DNA from: Microplitis mediator
Lineage: Eukaryota; Arthropoda; Insecta; Hymenoptera; Braconidae
Assembly (NCBI RefSeq): GCF_029852145.1
Contig: NC_079970.1
Coordinates: 6,696,001 to 6,760,000 of the forward strand
DNA: 64,000 bases
Reading direction: 5' to 3'
Position 1 is the first letter of the stretch, and each line of letters opens with the position of its first letter. Made by a program: the position numbers and the translations under genes. Below, in pieces: positions 25,589 through 35,391 of this stretch. Under the pieces are notes generated by a model. That model was not told the origin of the DNA and did not search any database. It saw only the letters and a list, made by a program, of their open reading frames with translations.

Positions 25589-25594
25589 TTTATT
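25589..25594 (-). terminator. Poly(A) signal of peptide gene A
   Basis: AATAAA on the minus strand about 62 nt past the stop codon. The equivalent hexamer is kept in copies B (29458-29463) and C (35338-35343) and is not visible in broken copy D. Confidence 0.65.
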
Positions 25595-25655
25595 CTAAAT
25601 ATGTGTACATTTTTGACATCAAAGATTTGCCGGAATTATTTTTTTATAATCCTTA

Positions 25656-26229
25656 TCAATGGTAACATGTTCCCTGCAATAAGTAATGCGTACACATATG
25701 CCACTCACAGCATGGATAACCTTGTTGCGGATGACACTAAAAACAAAGAAAGTTATTATTGTACCAAATTAAAAGTTTTTATCAATTATTTGTCAATAAT
25801 CTCATAATTTTTTTCAACAAAACCAAAAAAAATTCTGATGCGAGTCATGTCAAATATTTTTACTGGAAATTCAATATTAGAAAAATAAAAATAAAAAAAT
25901 AAAGTTTAGAATTTTGAAATTTTAAAAAATAATGGTGTTTTGAAACTCGAGACAAATAAATCATATTTTCTAGTAATTTTCGGTTTTGATTTTCCAAGTT
26001 TTTGTCTCCAACCCGCTTACGAATGATGTTGATAGTGCATTTCTTAGATAGCCATCAATTTTTGATAAAAAATATATCTTTTGAAATTATTGAAAATAAT
26101 TTTATGAATTTTATTGGTTTTACTGATTATACGATAAAAACTTACCCATTGGCCTTCGCATCCATAAGCAAAAGTTTCCGAAACTCCGATAATAAATAAA
26201 ATTGATAGCAACAAAAATATTTTTGACAT
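25656..26229 (-). CDS. Secreted cystine-knot-like peptide, copy A (coding exons 26229-26146 and 25736-25656)
   Basis: A 54-residue precursor in two coding exons. Exon 2 (ATG at 26229) carries a classic signal peptide, MSKIFLLLSILFIIGVSETFA, then seven residues with the first mature cysteine. It ends at TGG|GTAAGT in phase 0. A 409 bp intron ends in TTTGTTTTTAG. The last exon has 26 codons plus TGA with cysteines spaced C-X7-CC-X4-C-X8-C. Overall this gives C-X4-C-X7-CC-X4-C-X8-C, the cysteine order of inhibitor-cystine-knot peptides. There is no propeptide or furin site. An acceptor (ATTCTTCCAG) at 26252-26253 sits just upstream of the ATG, implying a separate leader exon, with a candidate at 27523. 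Function unknown: venom, immune effector or antimicrobial are all possible. A short non-coding RNA is unlikely because frame, signal and cysteines are all conserved between copies. Confidence 0.8.
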
Positions 26230-26343
26230 TTTGGTATTTTATCGATTTTATCTGGAAGAATAACATATTAATTACTTTACGCAAATTTTCTCATTATATT
26301 AGTATTCAGTTTACATAAAAGATGGTTCAAAAATTTTATCTAC

Positions 26344-27022
26344 ACACAGATAAATTTTTAGTAAAAATTATCAAAAAAGTTTGGTATTGTAAGGACATCT
26401 AGTAAACATCTGAATTTTTACCACTGACATTGTAAAATGTAATGCTCGATAGCATGTAGAGGAAGGGCGGGCAAAACGGGACCGCTAAGGAAATAATAGA
26501 TTTTTGTGCATTCTAATATCTTGAATCTTCTTTTTTCGACTTCGATTCAAAGTAAATCAACTGAATTCCGGTTGCTTATAAAAAAAAATTTAATTCTATC
26601 TGGGCAAAACAAATCACTCCCATAAACAACATACTTATTGTTTTTATTTCAAGAAAATGAATATCATATATATGTTTACATTTACTCTATAAGTAAAAAA
26701 ACGATTTGCAATACAGTTGGTAAATATAGACATAAAAAATAATTTTAAAAACAAAACTTGACGGAAAAAAATTTGGAAAAAAAAATTGTTTTTAATTTTG
26801 GGACACTTAGAATCGTGGAAAATGATAATAAGAGTCACAAATGATGGATAGAACATTTTTTGAAGAAAAATTTATTACCAAATTTTCGGGACGGTCTATT
26901 TTGTCCGCACTTCCCCTATATAAAGTACTATATCTACTTACAACATAATAGAAATTGAGTTACTGGCTAGATGTCCTTACAGTACTAAACTTCTTGGGTA
27001 ATATTTGATAAAAATGATCCGA
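26344..27022. mobile_element. MITE family a, in the 5' intron of gene A
   Basis: The left end (AAAGTTTGGTATTGTAAGGA near 26370) and the inverted right end (GTCCTTACAGTACTAAACTT near 26975) match 232-452. It is split by the element at 26459-26917. It lies between the coding exons of gene A and its candidate leader exon. Confidence 0.65.
26459..26917. mobile_element. MITE family k (GGAAGGGCGGGCAAAACGGG end), copy 1
   Basis: Ends TAGAGGAAGGGCGGGCAAAA and TTTTGTCCGCACTTCCCCTA are inverted repeats related to family j. Copies at 36192-37581 and 45171-47160 sit at the equivalent site of genes C and D, so it inserted before the gene duplicated. A truncated left end remains at about 28790-28835. Confidence 0.7.
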
Positions 27023-27027
27023 ATGTA

Positions 27028-27236
27028 CACACAAAAAAAAAAAAAAAACTCGACTGAAGGTAAATATTCTTGATTCAAGAAAATTTTTTTGGAGACCTAA
27101 ACTTTCTCAGATAAACTAGAAATCTTCTCTAACCAAGACGAATTCTCTTGGCTCAAGAAAATCTTGACTTGGTTCCCGAAAACGTTTGTCTTCAAAAATA
27201 TTTTCTTGACTCAAGATATCTGTTTTTTCTGTATAG
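27028..27236. mobile_element. MITE family c, copy 2
   Basis: Begins ACACAAAAAAAAA with AATATTCTTGATTCAAGAAA and ends CTTGACTCAAGATATCTG before TTTTTTCTGTAT. Related to 4688-4862. Confidence 0.6.
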
Positions 27237-27522
27237 AAAACTTAATTTGTTATAAATCTGCTTATATTTTATCTCTATAATTTATCTACTACACTGTAGC
27301 TAAAATTTAAATTTTAATCCTAAAATATTTAAGTATACGTAATTTGATCCAAATTCAAATAATTGTTAGTTGAAATAATAATTTCAATCAAACTATCAAG
27401 GATAATTTGACGAGATATAACTAGATCTGAGCTATAAGACCTTTTAATTACTTCGGTCTGATTAGATCTGAAAAAATATATACACGATTAAAAATAAAAT
27501 TTTGATAATATTTGTTACTTAC

Positions 27523-27592
27523 CGTTGGCGAATAATAGCAAACGATTGAAAGTATTTATCGAATAGTTTTTTATATTCACCGCGTATTTATA
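27523..27592 (-). promoter_or_regulatory. Candidate promoter and leader exon of gene A
   Basis: On the minus strand a TATAAATA box (27592-27585) is followed about 30 nt later by a likely start region, then a short exon ending CGCCAACG|GTAAGTAAC with the donor GT at 27522-27521. The partner acceptor is at 26253-26252. The leader sequence differs from those of B/F and of D. No transcript is available to prove it. Confidence 0.5.
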
Positions 27593-27825
27593 CTCCTCGA
27601 CATTTATCGTCTAAATTTAATTAATTATTAATTTTTCTTGTTATCGATAATTTATATACTGGAATGTTGAACAATTATACACATATTACCAAACAAATAA
27701 CTCATCAAGCCCAATATGTAATCAGTATCACCAAGGCTAACAAAATAATAATCTTCAGTAATTTATTGCAAATAAATAATCATACCCGGAGTGATAAAGA
27801 TTTTCTATTATTCAATACAAGTATA

Positions 27826-28240
27826 TATGGGGCATTCTACGCAAAATCGACCACTTTTGACCCCGATCCCTTTCGATTTGGCAAATTTTGTAATTTTGGA
27901 AAAATTTGATAATTTTTTTCCTTTTCTACCCCATTAAAATTATTTTTCAGGAAATTTTCAAATTTTTTTACCCAACCCATAAAAAGTAATGAGTTTAAAA
28001 AAAAAAGGCTTTTATTTTTTCAAAAATCTACAACTTCTTCAAAATTTGACTAATTGGGACGTTTTTTTTTTCAAAATTTTTGTCTTTGAATGTACTTTCC
28101 AGAAAAAAATACAAAAAATTTTAAGATGATAAACTCCTCGAAATTTTTGCCTTTTTTTAGAAAAACCGTTGTTTTCTCAAAGTTCGCCATTTTTTATTTT
28201 TTTTTTATTTTCTCGAAAAAAACTTGATTTTTCAGTGGAA
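27826..28240. repeat. Dispersed repeat t, copy 1
   Basis: GGGGCATTCTACGCAAAATC, then GACCCCGATCCCTTTCGATT and many AAATTTTT words. Shared in inverted orientation with 49430-49730 (CGAAAGGGGTCGGG). It holds only short frames. Confidence 0.5.
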
Positions 28241-28425
28241 TTTGATGATAATCTATTTTTTATCATTTAATTTTTTAAATTTACTATTCAGTTTTATTTG
28301 TGCATAATAAGTATTTTTATTATTTTTAATGTTATATAATAATGATATTACTTATATTAAAATTATTGCTGATGAATAATTATAAAAAATGGAATATTTA
28401 GTTATTATTATTATTTTGTTTTCAT

Positions 28426-28515
28426 TCAAATTTTTGTACGAACGCATGTACCCTGACTGAAGTAAGAAGAACAGTCGTGCCACCCACAGCATCGGCATCC
28501 CGCGGAAGGATGACA
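28426..28515 (-). pseudogene. Cystine-knot-like peptide copy E, signal exon deleted
   Basis: Last-exon equivalent: an acceptor (TTTCTATGTATTTAG) precedes an open frame of 29 codons plus TGA. The five standard cysteines are at C-X7-CC-X4-C-X8-C, plus one extra cysteine inside the X7 loop. Upstream, most of the intron and the whole signal-peptide exon are missing. The intron sequence AATTTAAAAAATTTTGGT (near 28700-28717) runs straight into family a MITE sequence that in copy A lies upstream of the coding exon. The breakpoint shares TTTGGT in both parents. Without a signal exon it is presumably non-functional, unless the exon is spliced to some other leader. Confidence 0.75.
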
Positions 28516-28840
28516 CTAAATACATAGAAAATTATTATTTTACCAATGTAGAAATTCTTATTAAGTATTTGACAAAAGTCTTATAATTTTTTTCAACAAT
28601 ACCAAAAAAAATTTGAATGAATCATGTCGAATGTTTTTACTGTAAATTAAATATTTGAAAAAAAAAAAAAAACTATAACAATAAAAGTTCGAATTTCGAA
28701 ATTTAAAAAATTTTGGTATTATAAGGATATTTAGTGAACATCTAAATTTTTATCATTGACATTGTTAAATGTAATACTCAATAGTATGTAGAGGAAAGGC
28801 GGGTAAAACGGGACCGTTAAGGAAAATAATAGATTATATA

Positions 28841-29400
28841 CGTAACAATTAACAGTACTTTTTTCGTGAGTTAAATAGTATATTGTGTGACAAGGGATGA
28901 AACAAGACGATTTCAGAACAGGGTCAAGTTGGCTGACATCACCCGCAGTCTGAAATCGTGTTTCATCCTGAGTCAAAAAGCATATGTTACATGATAACCT
29001 GCATCGGAACTTCAAGTTTCAGCGTCAGCAGCCAGTAAGAAACGAGTTAATTTCAAGCCGATGATGCAAAGAACTGATAGAGAATGTGGAATCCGTGATT
29101 TACAGTCACTTACTAAATAGTAAATAAGACAAAAATATTAATTTCACTCATTTTTTAGTAATTTTATATGGTTAATCAAAACTTTCACTAAAAAAATGAA
29201 ATGAGTAAACTGAAGTGACGAGTAAACAAATGAAAGTAATTAGTCGTACTGTTTGTTAGTCTTATAGCGAGATTTCAGCGCAAAATTTTCATTGAGTTGT
29301 TAGTGGGGGAAGCGTTCTGAGCGAGTTTGAACAAATTGGTGAAAGAGTTTTATAACGCGTAGTCTTATAACGAGGTCCAGCTGTAATAATATTATATTAA
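28841..29400. repeat. Segmental repeat shared with 34551-35280, containing a pogo-like remnant
   Basis: From TTTTTCGTGAGTTAAATAGT through ATCACCCGCAGTCTGAAATC to CAAAGAACTG, this stretch matches 34560-34960 closely. Its inverted words GATTTCAGA / TCTGAAATC make a hairpin. The right part (29247-29383) is the right end of the pogo-like MITE, ending GAGGTCCAGCTGTA. Together with the peptide-gene exon beyond it, this is part of the duplicated unit that carried the genes. Confidence 0.7.
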
Positions 29401-29524
29401 AACCACTGGTGATTAATATTGATAACAAATGGGATAATGAGATTTTTTTTTTTTTTCTTTATTCAAAGTAAATGTACTCTTTTGACATTACATATTTGCT
29501 GGAATCATTTTTTTATGATCCTTA

Positions 29525-32434
29525 TCAATAATAACATGTACCCTGAAAAAAATAACTCGTACACGTATGCCACTCACAGCAATAATGTTCTTGTTGCGGA
29601 TGACACTAAAAGAAAAGAGAGTTATTATTGTACCAATTTAAAAGTTTTTATCAATTATTTGTCGATAATCTTATAATTTTTTTCTTGATCCCCGACCCGA
29701 AAGTACGGACTTTCTGGCTGCTTCTTGCTCCAGAAAGAACGACTTTTGTGGCTTACACGAATTACAGCGCGCTCTAGTGGACTACGTTTATTTTCTGGCT
29801 CAGTCTTGTAACTATATTCATATGCGCGCTTGTTCAGTATACTCACACTATGAGTTATACACTATAAAGTGTATAGTATACAGTGCCGGCGTACTGACAG
29901 CTCAACATAACCAACAACATAACCAACACTGATCATTTTAAATCGTGATAATTATTATAATTTTTAAGAGTTAATGGCTTTCAACGATTATAACCGTATG
30001 AAAATTTTATTAATTAATTAAAAAAAATTAAAACTTCAATTGAAAAGAGGAGAACGTAGTTGTAATTTCACCGAGGTATATAATTTAAAAAAAATTACTT
30101 GCAATTGATATCAATCAGAAGTTAAACGAAATTTGTTGAATAAATTTTAGCCTATAAAATTTGAAAATTGGAATTATAAAATTGACATGAAGATTATACT
30201 GAAATTTATTTTACAAATTTCGTTCAGCTTCCTATTGAAATCAACTGTAAATAATATTTTTTTAAATCTATATCTTAGCGAAATTACAACTACGTATTCC
30301 CTTTTTTACTTAAGGTTCTAATTTTTTTTAATTAATTAATATAATTTTGTTACGGTTATGACAATTGAAAATTTTTAAAAATTGGGGGACACTATCTGAG
30401 CTCCAGGATGGCCTGCAGGGTCAACTATTTTTCAGATTTTTTTTTTTTTAGCCCGCCCCGACCAGCAAAACCTCGGCTTCGCCTCGGCTTTGCAAAAGTC
30501 GGGCGGGCCGCCCCCTCCCCCCACCTTTGTCCAAATTTCCGTACTTTCGGTTGGAGATCAAGAAAAATAGTATACAACCCACACGGAAAAAAATAAATAG
30601 AACTGGTTACCATGTCAGATAGTAGTCAGTGCCATCTGTAGAAAAAAAAAATAGAGATAGCAGTGGGTCCTATCTACGTAGTACTGGCTACTCTCTACAT
30701 TGTTCTCAGCGCTATGTCAGATGTTGCTCACTACTATCCTACATAGTACACTCTTACATATTGCTCAGTTCTATGTACATAGCAGCCAGTCGTATGTCAG
30801 ATAGCATTGGTTACTTTTTAAACATATTACCCACTGCTATCTGCAGATAGCGCCTGCGTCTATGTCAAGATATTGCTGGTTACTGTGTAACATAGTAGAG
30901 AGTTCTATGTAAGATAGCAATGAGTACTATCTGAGATTTTTTTTCCGTAAGGACTTGAATAATTTTTTTTAGGGATGGCGCTGGTATTTATTATTGACAA
31001 CGAACAAATAAAATTATTATCAAAACTAAATTAATTATGACTTATTCAACTACGTTTACGTATTTAAATATATAATTATTAATTATATATGATATTGTTT
31101 TTTATTTGTTTATATTTATTTATGTTACGTATTAAAAAATATAATTACATCATATGAGTTCGTTAATTGCTGAATACTTAAATTTTAAATTTTATTTTAT
31201 AAAATAAGTTTTTTTCATTCATGATAATAAATTTATTATAACAACAATTATTATACAATTACAATTATTAATTATAATTAATAAACACTTGAATTTTGAA
31301 TTTTATTTTATAAATTAAGGTTTTTTAATTTACGGTAGTAAATTTATAATAATAATAATTATTATTATAATTTATTTATTATTATAATTATTATAATAAT
31401 TAATAATTATATATTTAAATACGTAAACGTAGTTGAATAAGTCATAATTAATTTAGTTTTGATAATAATTTTATTTGTTCGTTGTCAATAATAAATACCA
31501 GCGCCATCCCTAAAAAAAATTATTCAAGTCCTTACGGAAAAAAAATCTCAGATAGTACTCATTGCTATCTTACATAGAACTCTCTACTATGTTACACAGT
31601 AACCAGCAATATCTTGACATAGACGCAGGCGCTATCTGCAGATAGCAGTGGGTAATATGTTTAAAAAGTAACCAATGCTATCTGACATACGACTGGCTGC
31701 TATGTACATAGAACTGAGCAATATGTAAGAGTGTACTATGTAGGATAGTAGTGAGCAACATCTGACATAGCGCTGAGAACAATGTAGAGAGTAGCCAGTA
31801 CTACGTAGATAGGACCCACTGCTATCTCTATTTTTTTTTTCTACAGATGGCACTGACTACTATCTGACATGGTAGCCAGTTCTATTTATTTTTTTCCGTG
31901 CACGGCCAAAAAGTTGGATGCTCTGACGCAAGGAATATAGATGCCTTGGCTTCGCCTCGGCATCTATATTCCATGCGCCAGGAAATCCAACTTTCTGGCC
32001 TAGGGTAGTAATATACTATTTCAACAAAACCAAGAAAATTTTGATTCAAATTAAGTCGAATATTTTTTACTAGAAATTAAATATTAGAAAAATAAAAATA
32101 AAAAAATGTAGTTTAGAATTTTAAAATTTAAAAAATGATGGTGTTTTGAAACTCAAAACGAAAAAATCATAATTTCTGGTAATTTTTGGTTTTAATTTTT
32201 CAAGTCTCGGTCTTCGACCCGCCTACGGATTACGTCTGTAGTGCATTTTTTAAATAGCTATCAAATTTCGATGAAAAATATATCTTTTGAAATTTTGAAA
32301 ATAATTTTATAAATTTTATTGGTTTTACTAATTATACGATAAAAACTTACCCATGCGCCTACACATCCATAGGCAAAAGTTTCTGAAACTCCGATAAGAA
32401 ATAAAATTGATAGCAACAAAAATATTTTTGACAT
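29525..32434 (-). CDS. Secreted cystine-knot-like peptide, copy B (coding exons 32434-32351 and 29605-29525)
   Basis: A 54-residue precursor built like copy A: an ATG at 32434, a 21-residue signal peptide identical in protein to copy C, seven residues with the first cysteine, donor TGG|GTAAGT, and a last exon after CTCTCTTTTCTTTTAG with C-X7-CC-X4-C-X8-C and a TGA stop. The intron is 2745 bp instead of about 400 because roughly 2.3 kb of mobile DNA was inserted into it. Both splice sites are intact, so it may still work. Immediately upstream, the acceptor TTATTGTTACAG joins a leader exon only about 90 bp away (donor at 32547-32546) behind a TATA box, making B the most compact transcription unit of the family. 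Substrate or target unknown. Confidence 0.75.
29686..30568. mobile_element. Element with TTGATCCCCGACCCGAAAGT ends
   Basis: CTTGATCCCCGACCCGAAAG at the left is matched in inverted orientation by CTTTCGGTTGGAGATCAAG at 30546-30564. The interior contains a GC-rich hairpin-like part (GCCTCGGCTTCGCCTCGGC). It lies inside the intron of gene B. No transposase frame. Confidence 0.7.
30582..31900. mobile_element. 1.3 kb near-perfect palindromic element with CACGG ends
   Basis: The left arm (30582 to about 31090) and right arm (about 31390-31900) are inverted copies so alike that the 73-residue translations at 30629-30850 (+) and 31632-31853 (-) are identical. Ends are CACGGAAAAAAATAAATAG and its reverse complement. 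The arms contain repeated TATGTCAGATAG / CTATCTGACATA words. The spacer of about 300 bp is almost pure A/T with a direct duplication. It lies in the intron of gene B. The open frames are by-products. Such an arrangement could fold into a long hairpin RNA if transcribed. Confidence 0.9.
31902..31994. repeat. Small GC-richer hairpin at the end of the gene B insertion
   Basis: GGCCAAAAAGTTGGAT pairs with ATCCAACTTTCTGGCC, and GAATATAGATGCC pairs with GGCATCTATATTC around CTTGGCTTCGCCTCGG. The neighbouring GGGTAGTAATATACTATTTC pairs with ATAGTATACAACCC at 30568-30580, so it belongs to a larger fold-back unit. Confidence 0.65.
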
Positions 32435-32547
32435 TTTGGTATTTTATCGATTTTATCTGTAACAATAAAATAATAATTATAATACGCTTTCGCGCATGAA
32501 CTGTACAAAAATTTATTAATTATTATGTGAAAATATTTCAAACTTAC

Positions 32548-32612
32548 CAGTATACTGCAAGAGTTTTGTCTTGAAAATGATAATTTTAGTGTCATATTGA
32601 CGGGTTTATATA
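32548..32612 (-). promoter_or_regulatory. Promoter and leader exon of gene B
   Basis: Minus strand: TATATAAA (32612-32605), then an arthropod-type initiator TCATTT at 32580-32575, then a leader exon ending CAGTATACTG|GTAAGTTTG. The donor GT is at 32547-32546, and the matching acceptor TTGTTACAG ends at 32457, 22 nt before the ATG. The leader has an ATG of its own in a frame that would run over the splice site, so it is taken as untranslated. A near-identical copy is at 41287-41351. Confidence 0.6.
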
Positions 32613-32935
32613 GTCATTTCAAATTTTGTGGATGTGTGTGTGTAATATGTATATAACTAAAATAATTATTTTATTATAGATGTGTGGTAAAGTTTAAACG
32701 AATAAATTTTGTTCTGAACGTTATTATCTATGACTTCGTTGCTTTGACAAAAAAACAATCGTTAATCAACAATAACTTGATAAAAATGCCGTCGAAAACA
32801 AGGAGACCTTGTGGTTTAGCGTTAGAAATATTTATTGAAAGCTAAGTAAAATATTTTTTAAAGTGAAAAAAAATTTTATTGAATACCTAATTTCGAATTA
32901 ATATTATTTCTATGATTATATAAATTAAATTTATA

Positions 32936-33752
32936 TAGGGGAAGGGGGGGCAAAATGGGCCCCTTAAGAAAAAAATTTTCAAATCCTCAGTTTTTTTTAC
33001 TTGTATTACTTTTTTACTCCCTCTCTAAGTATTTGACGTTAATTTGTTCTGTCCATTAAAAATAAAAAATTTAAAAATGTGGGGCAAAATGGGCCCCCTC
33101 AAAAAATTTTTATAATGCGAGTTTTTCAGCTTGTTTCACTTTTTTTCCCTTCGGCTGAGTTTTTGGTGTTATTTTGCTGTGTCTATGAAAATTAAAAAAT
33201 CCTGAAAAGTTGGGAAAACGGGCCCCCAACAAAACTCAATGTATGTTTGTCGCTTGTTTTGTGTTTTGAAACTTTTTGCTGTGTGTTTAGTATAAAAAAG
33301 AGTTGATAGTGAAAATTTGGACCTAAAAATAACTTAATTTCATTACTTGATTGCTTATATTTTAATTATTTTCGATTATATAGAATAAATTGTTTTTGAA
33401 AAAAATAATAGTTAGTAATGCTGTTGAACTCGTGACCTAGTTTGCCTCTTATCATAATTCTTTAATCATATCTGTTAAAAAAATTTTAGGAACGCGTTTG
33501 GCTAAAAAATATTCGTAGGTTTTCAAAGTCTAGGCAGCCCATTTTACCCCCTCCCCCCAACACTTTTCATGTTAAAAATTTTGAGGGGACCATTTTGCCT
33601 CAGTGGCCCATTTTGCCTCAATGTCCCATTTTGCCCTTTTCCCGCCCCAAACACTTTTCATGTTAAAAACTTTGGGGGCCCATTTTGCCCCCGAATATTA
33701 CGAGGCATCCAAAATTTTAGGGGGCCCATTTTGCCCCCCCCCCCTTCCCCTA
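32936..33752. mobile_element. MITE family j, copy 4
   Basis: TAGGGGAAGGGGGGGCAAAA on the left, CATTTTGCCCCC and CCCCTTCCCCTA on the right, with several internal GGGGCAAAATGGGCCCC words. It is inserted in the AAATTTATA / TATTTAATTTTT context that is uninterrupted near 43075-43095. Confidence 0.85.
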
Positions 33753-33895
33753 TTTAATTTTTCAATAGATGACTCATGTCTGCATGTCTAGTAAAATATA
33801 TTTTTTGTTAGCTTATCTTCTATTTTATTTATCCAAACATCTTTGTTAGGATACGTTAGTGGGTTAGGAAATGTTAAAACACGTTAGTGGATATA

Positions 33896-34328
33896 CACTG
33901 TAAAAAATCACCGGGGTAAGTCCAAGCGGTGTAGATGTTAAAATTATCGGTGTTAAATTTACCCCCGATAGCGGTGTAAAAATAACGCCGCCACCGGTGT
34001 AAATATTCTAGACCGGTGTTAAAATAACGCCACCACCGGTGTAGATATTCTTTTCCGGTGTTAAAATATTTAACTTTGTGAATATTTTTACTTACTCGAT
34101 CACTATACTTGTTAAAAAATGATATTTTTTATTAATTTTCATAAAGAACTGACATTTTTTGTGTTTTACAATCTTTAAAGTTAATACTCCAAGCGGACGC
34201 AATTTACCCCGCTTTTACACCGGCATTACTCCGCTTTAACACCGGTATTTTTAACACCGGTGTATTACTCCTCTTACACCGGGCGGAGTTAAAACGAGTC
34301 CATTTTTAACACCGCTCTTTTTACAGTG
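33896..34328. mobile_element. MITE family q (CACTGTAAAAAA...TTTTTACAGTG)
   Basis: Ends CACTGTAAAAAATCACCGG and CCGCTCTTTTTACAGTG, flanked on both sides by TA. The interior is alternating TTAACACCG / CGGTGTTA words. The uninterrupted relatives read GGATATGGATTTTATC at 44108 and GTATATAGATTTTATC at 24057, confirming the insertion point. Another copy is at 56114-56432. Confidence 0.85.
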
Positions 34329-34550
34329 TAGATTTTATTATTTTTCAACGTGGAATTTAATAATAATCTATTTTTTATCATTCAATCTTTCAAATTTACT
34401 AATAATTGCACAACTCGAATGCGAAGCGGAGAGGTAGTGCTCCATTGTCATCAAATAAAAAAATTTCGATCCGCTCACTTTAAATCACTTCCACCAGCTT
34501 CATATTACATTTATATAATAAAAAAAGTATATTAATAGCAAGAGAAGATT

Positions 34551-35280
34551 TCATTCGCAGTTTTCGTGAGTTAAATAGTATATTGTGTGACAAGAGATGA
34601 AACAAGACGATTTCAGAACAGGGTCAAGTTGGCTGACATCACCCGCAGTCTGAAATCGTGTTTCATCCTGAGTCACACACCGTATGTTACATGATATAGT
34701 CATCCCGACGAAAGTTTGGGATTTTTTCCCCACCACGGTTTCTTCCCCCACCCATTAAATGTTGGTTTTGGTGGCTTTGCACATGCGCACATTTGAATGG
34801 TACATGCGCTCATTTTGATATTATGGTGGTGGGGGAAAGAAGTGGTGGGAAAAAATCCCAAGCTTTTATCGGGACGACTATAAACTGCATCGAAACTGCA
34901 AGTTTCAGTCAGCAGCCAGTAAGAAACGAGTTAATTTTAAGCCGATGATGCAAAGAACTGTTAGAGATGAGGAATCTGTGATTTACAGTCACTTATTAGA
35001 TAGTAAATAAGACAAAAATATTACTTCCACTCATTTCTTAGTAATTTTATTTGGTTAATTAAAACTGTCACTTAAAAAATGAAATGAGTAAACTGAAGTG
35101 ACAAGTAAACAAATGAGAGTAAATAGTCGTACTGCTCGTTAGTCTTATGGCGAGATTTCGGCGAAAAATTTTGATTGAGTTGTTAGTGAGGGAAGCGTTC
35201 CGAGCGAATTTTAGCAAATTGAGGGGGAGAGTCTTATAACGCGTAGTCTTATAGCAAGGTCCAGCTGTAATGATATTAGA
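34551..35280. repeat. Segmental repeat shared with 28841-29400
   Basis: Close match to the block beside copy E/B, including ATCACCCGCAGTCTGAAATC and the pogo-like right end (GCAAGGTCCAGCTGTA at 35256-35271). It differs by the inserted MITE at 34697-34880. It lies downstream of gene C as the other copy lies downstream of gene B, showing the duplicated unit includes flanking transposon DNA. Confidence 0.75.
34697..34880. mobile_element. 184 bp MITE with TAGTCATCCCGACGAAAG end
   Basis: Left TAGTCATCCCGACGAAAGTT and right CTTTTATCGGGACGACTA are inverted repeats, flanked by TA. Without it the sequence reads TTACATGATAACCTGCATC at about 28987. Interior TGGTGGGGGAAAGAAG pairs with CTTCCCCCACC-type sequence. 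Non-coding. Confidence 0.85.
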
Positions 35281-35391
35281 TTAAAACCACTGGTGATTAA
35301 TATTGATAAAAAATGGGATAATTAGATTGGTTTTTTTTTTATTCAAAGTACATTTTTTACATCAAATATTTGTCGGAATGGTTTCTTATAT

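Noticed and set aside
30408..30613. Overlapping 62-residue frames on both strands near 30.5 kb
   Set aside because: They lie in a GC-rich hairpin of a mobile element, with no coding signature.
30629..31853. Two identical 73-residue frames on opposite strands
   Set aside because: They are the two arms of the palindromic element. Identity comes from inverted duplication, and the frames have no domain or start context.
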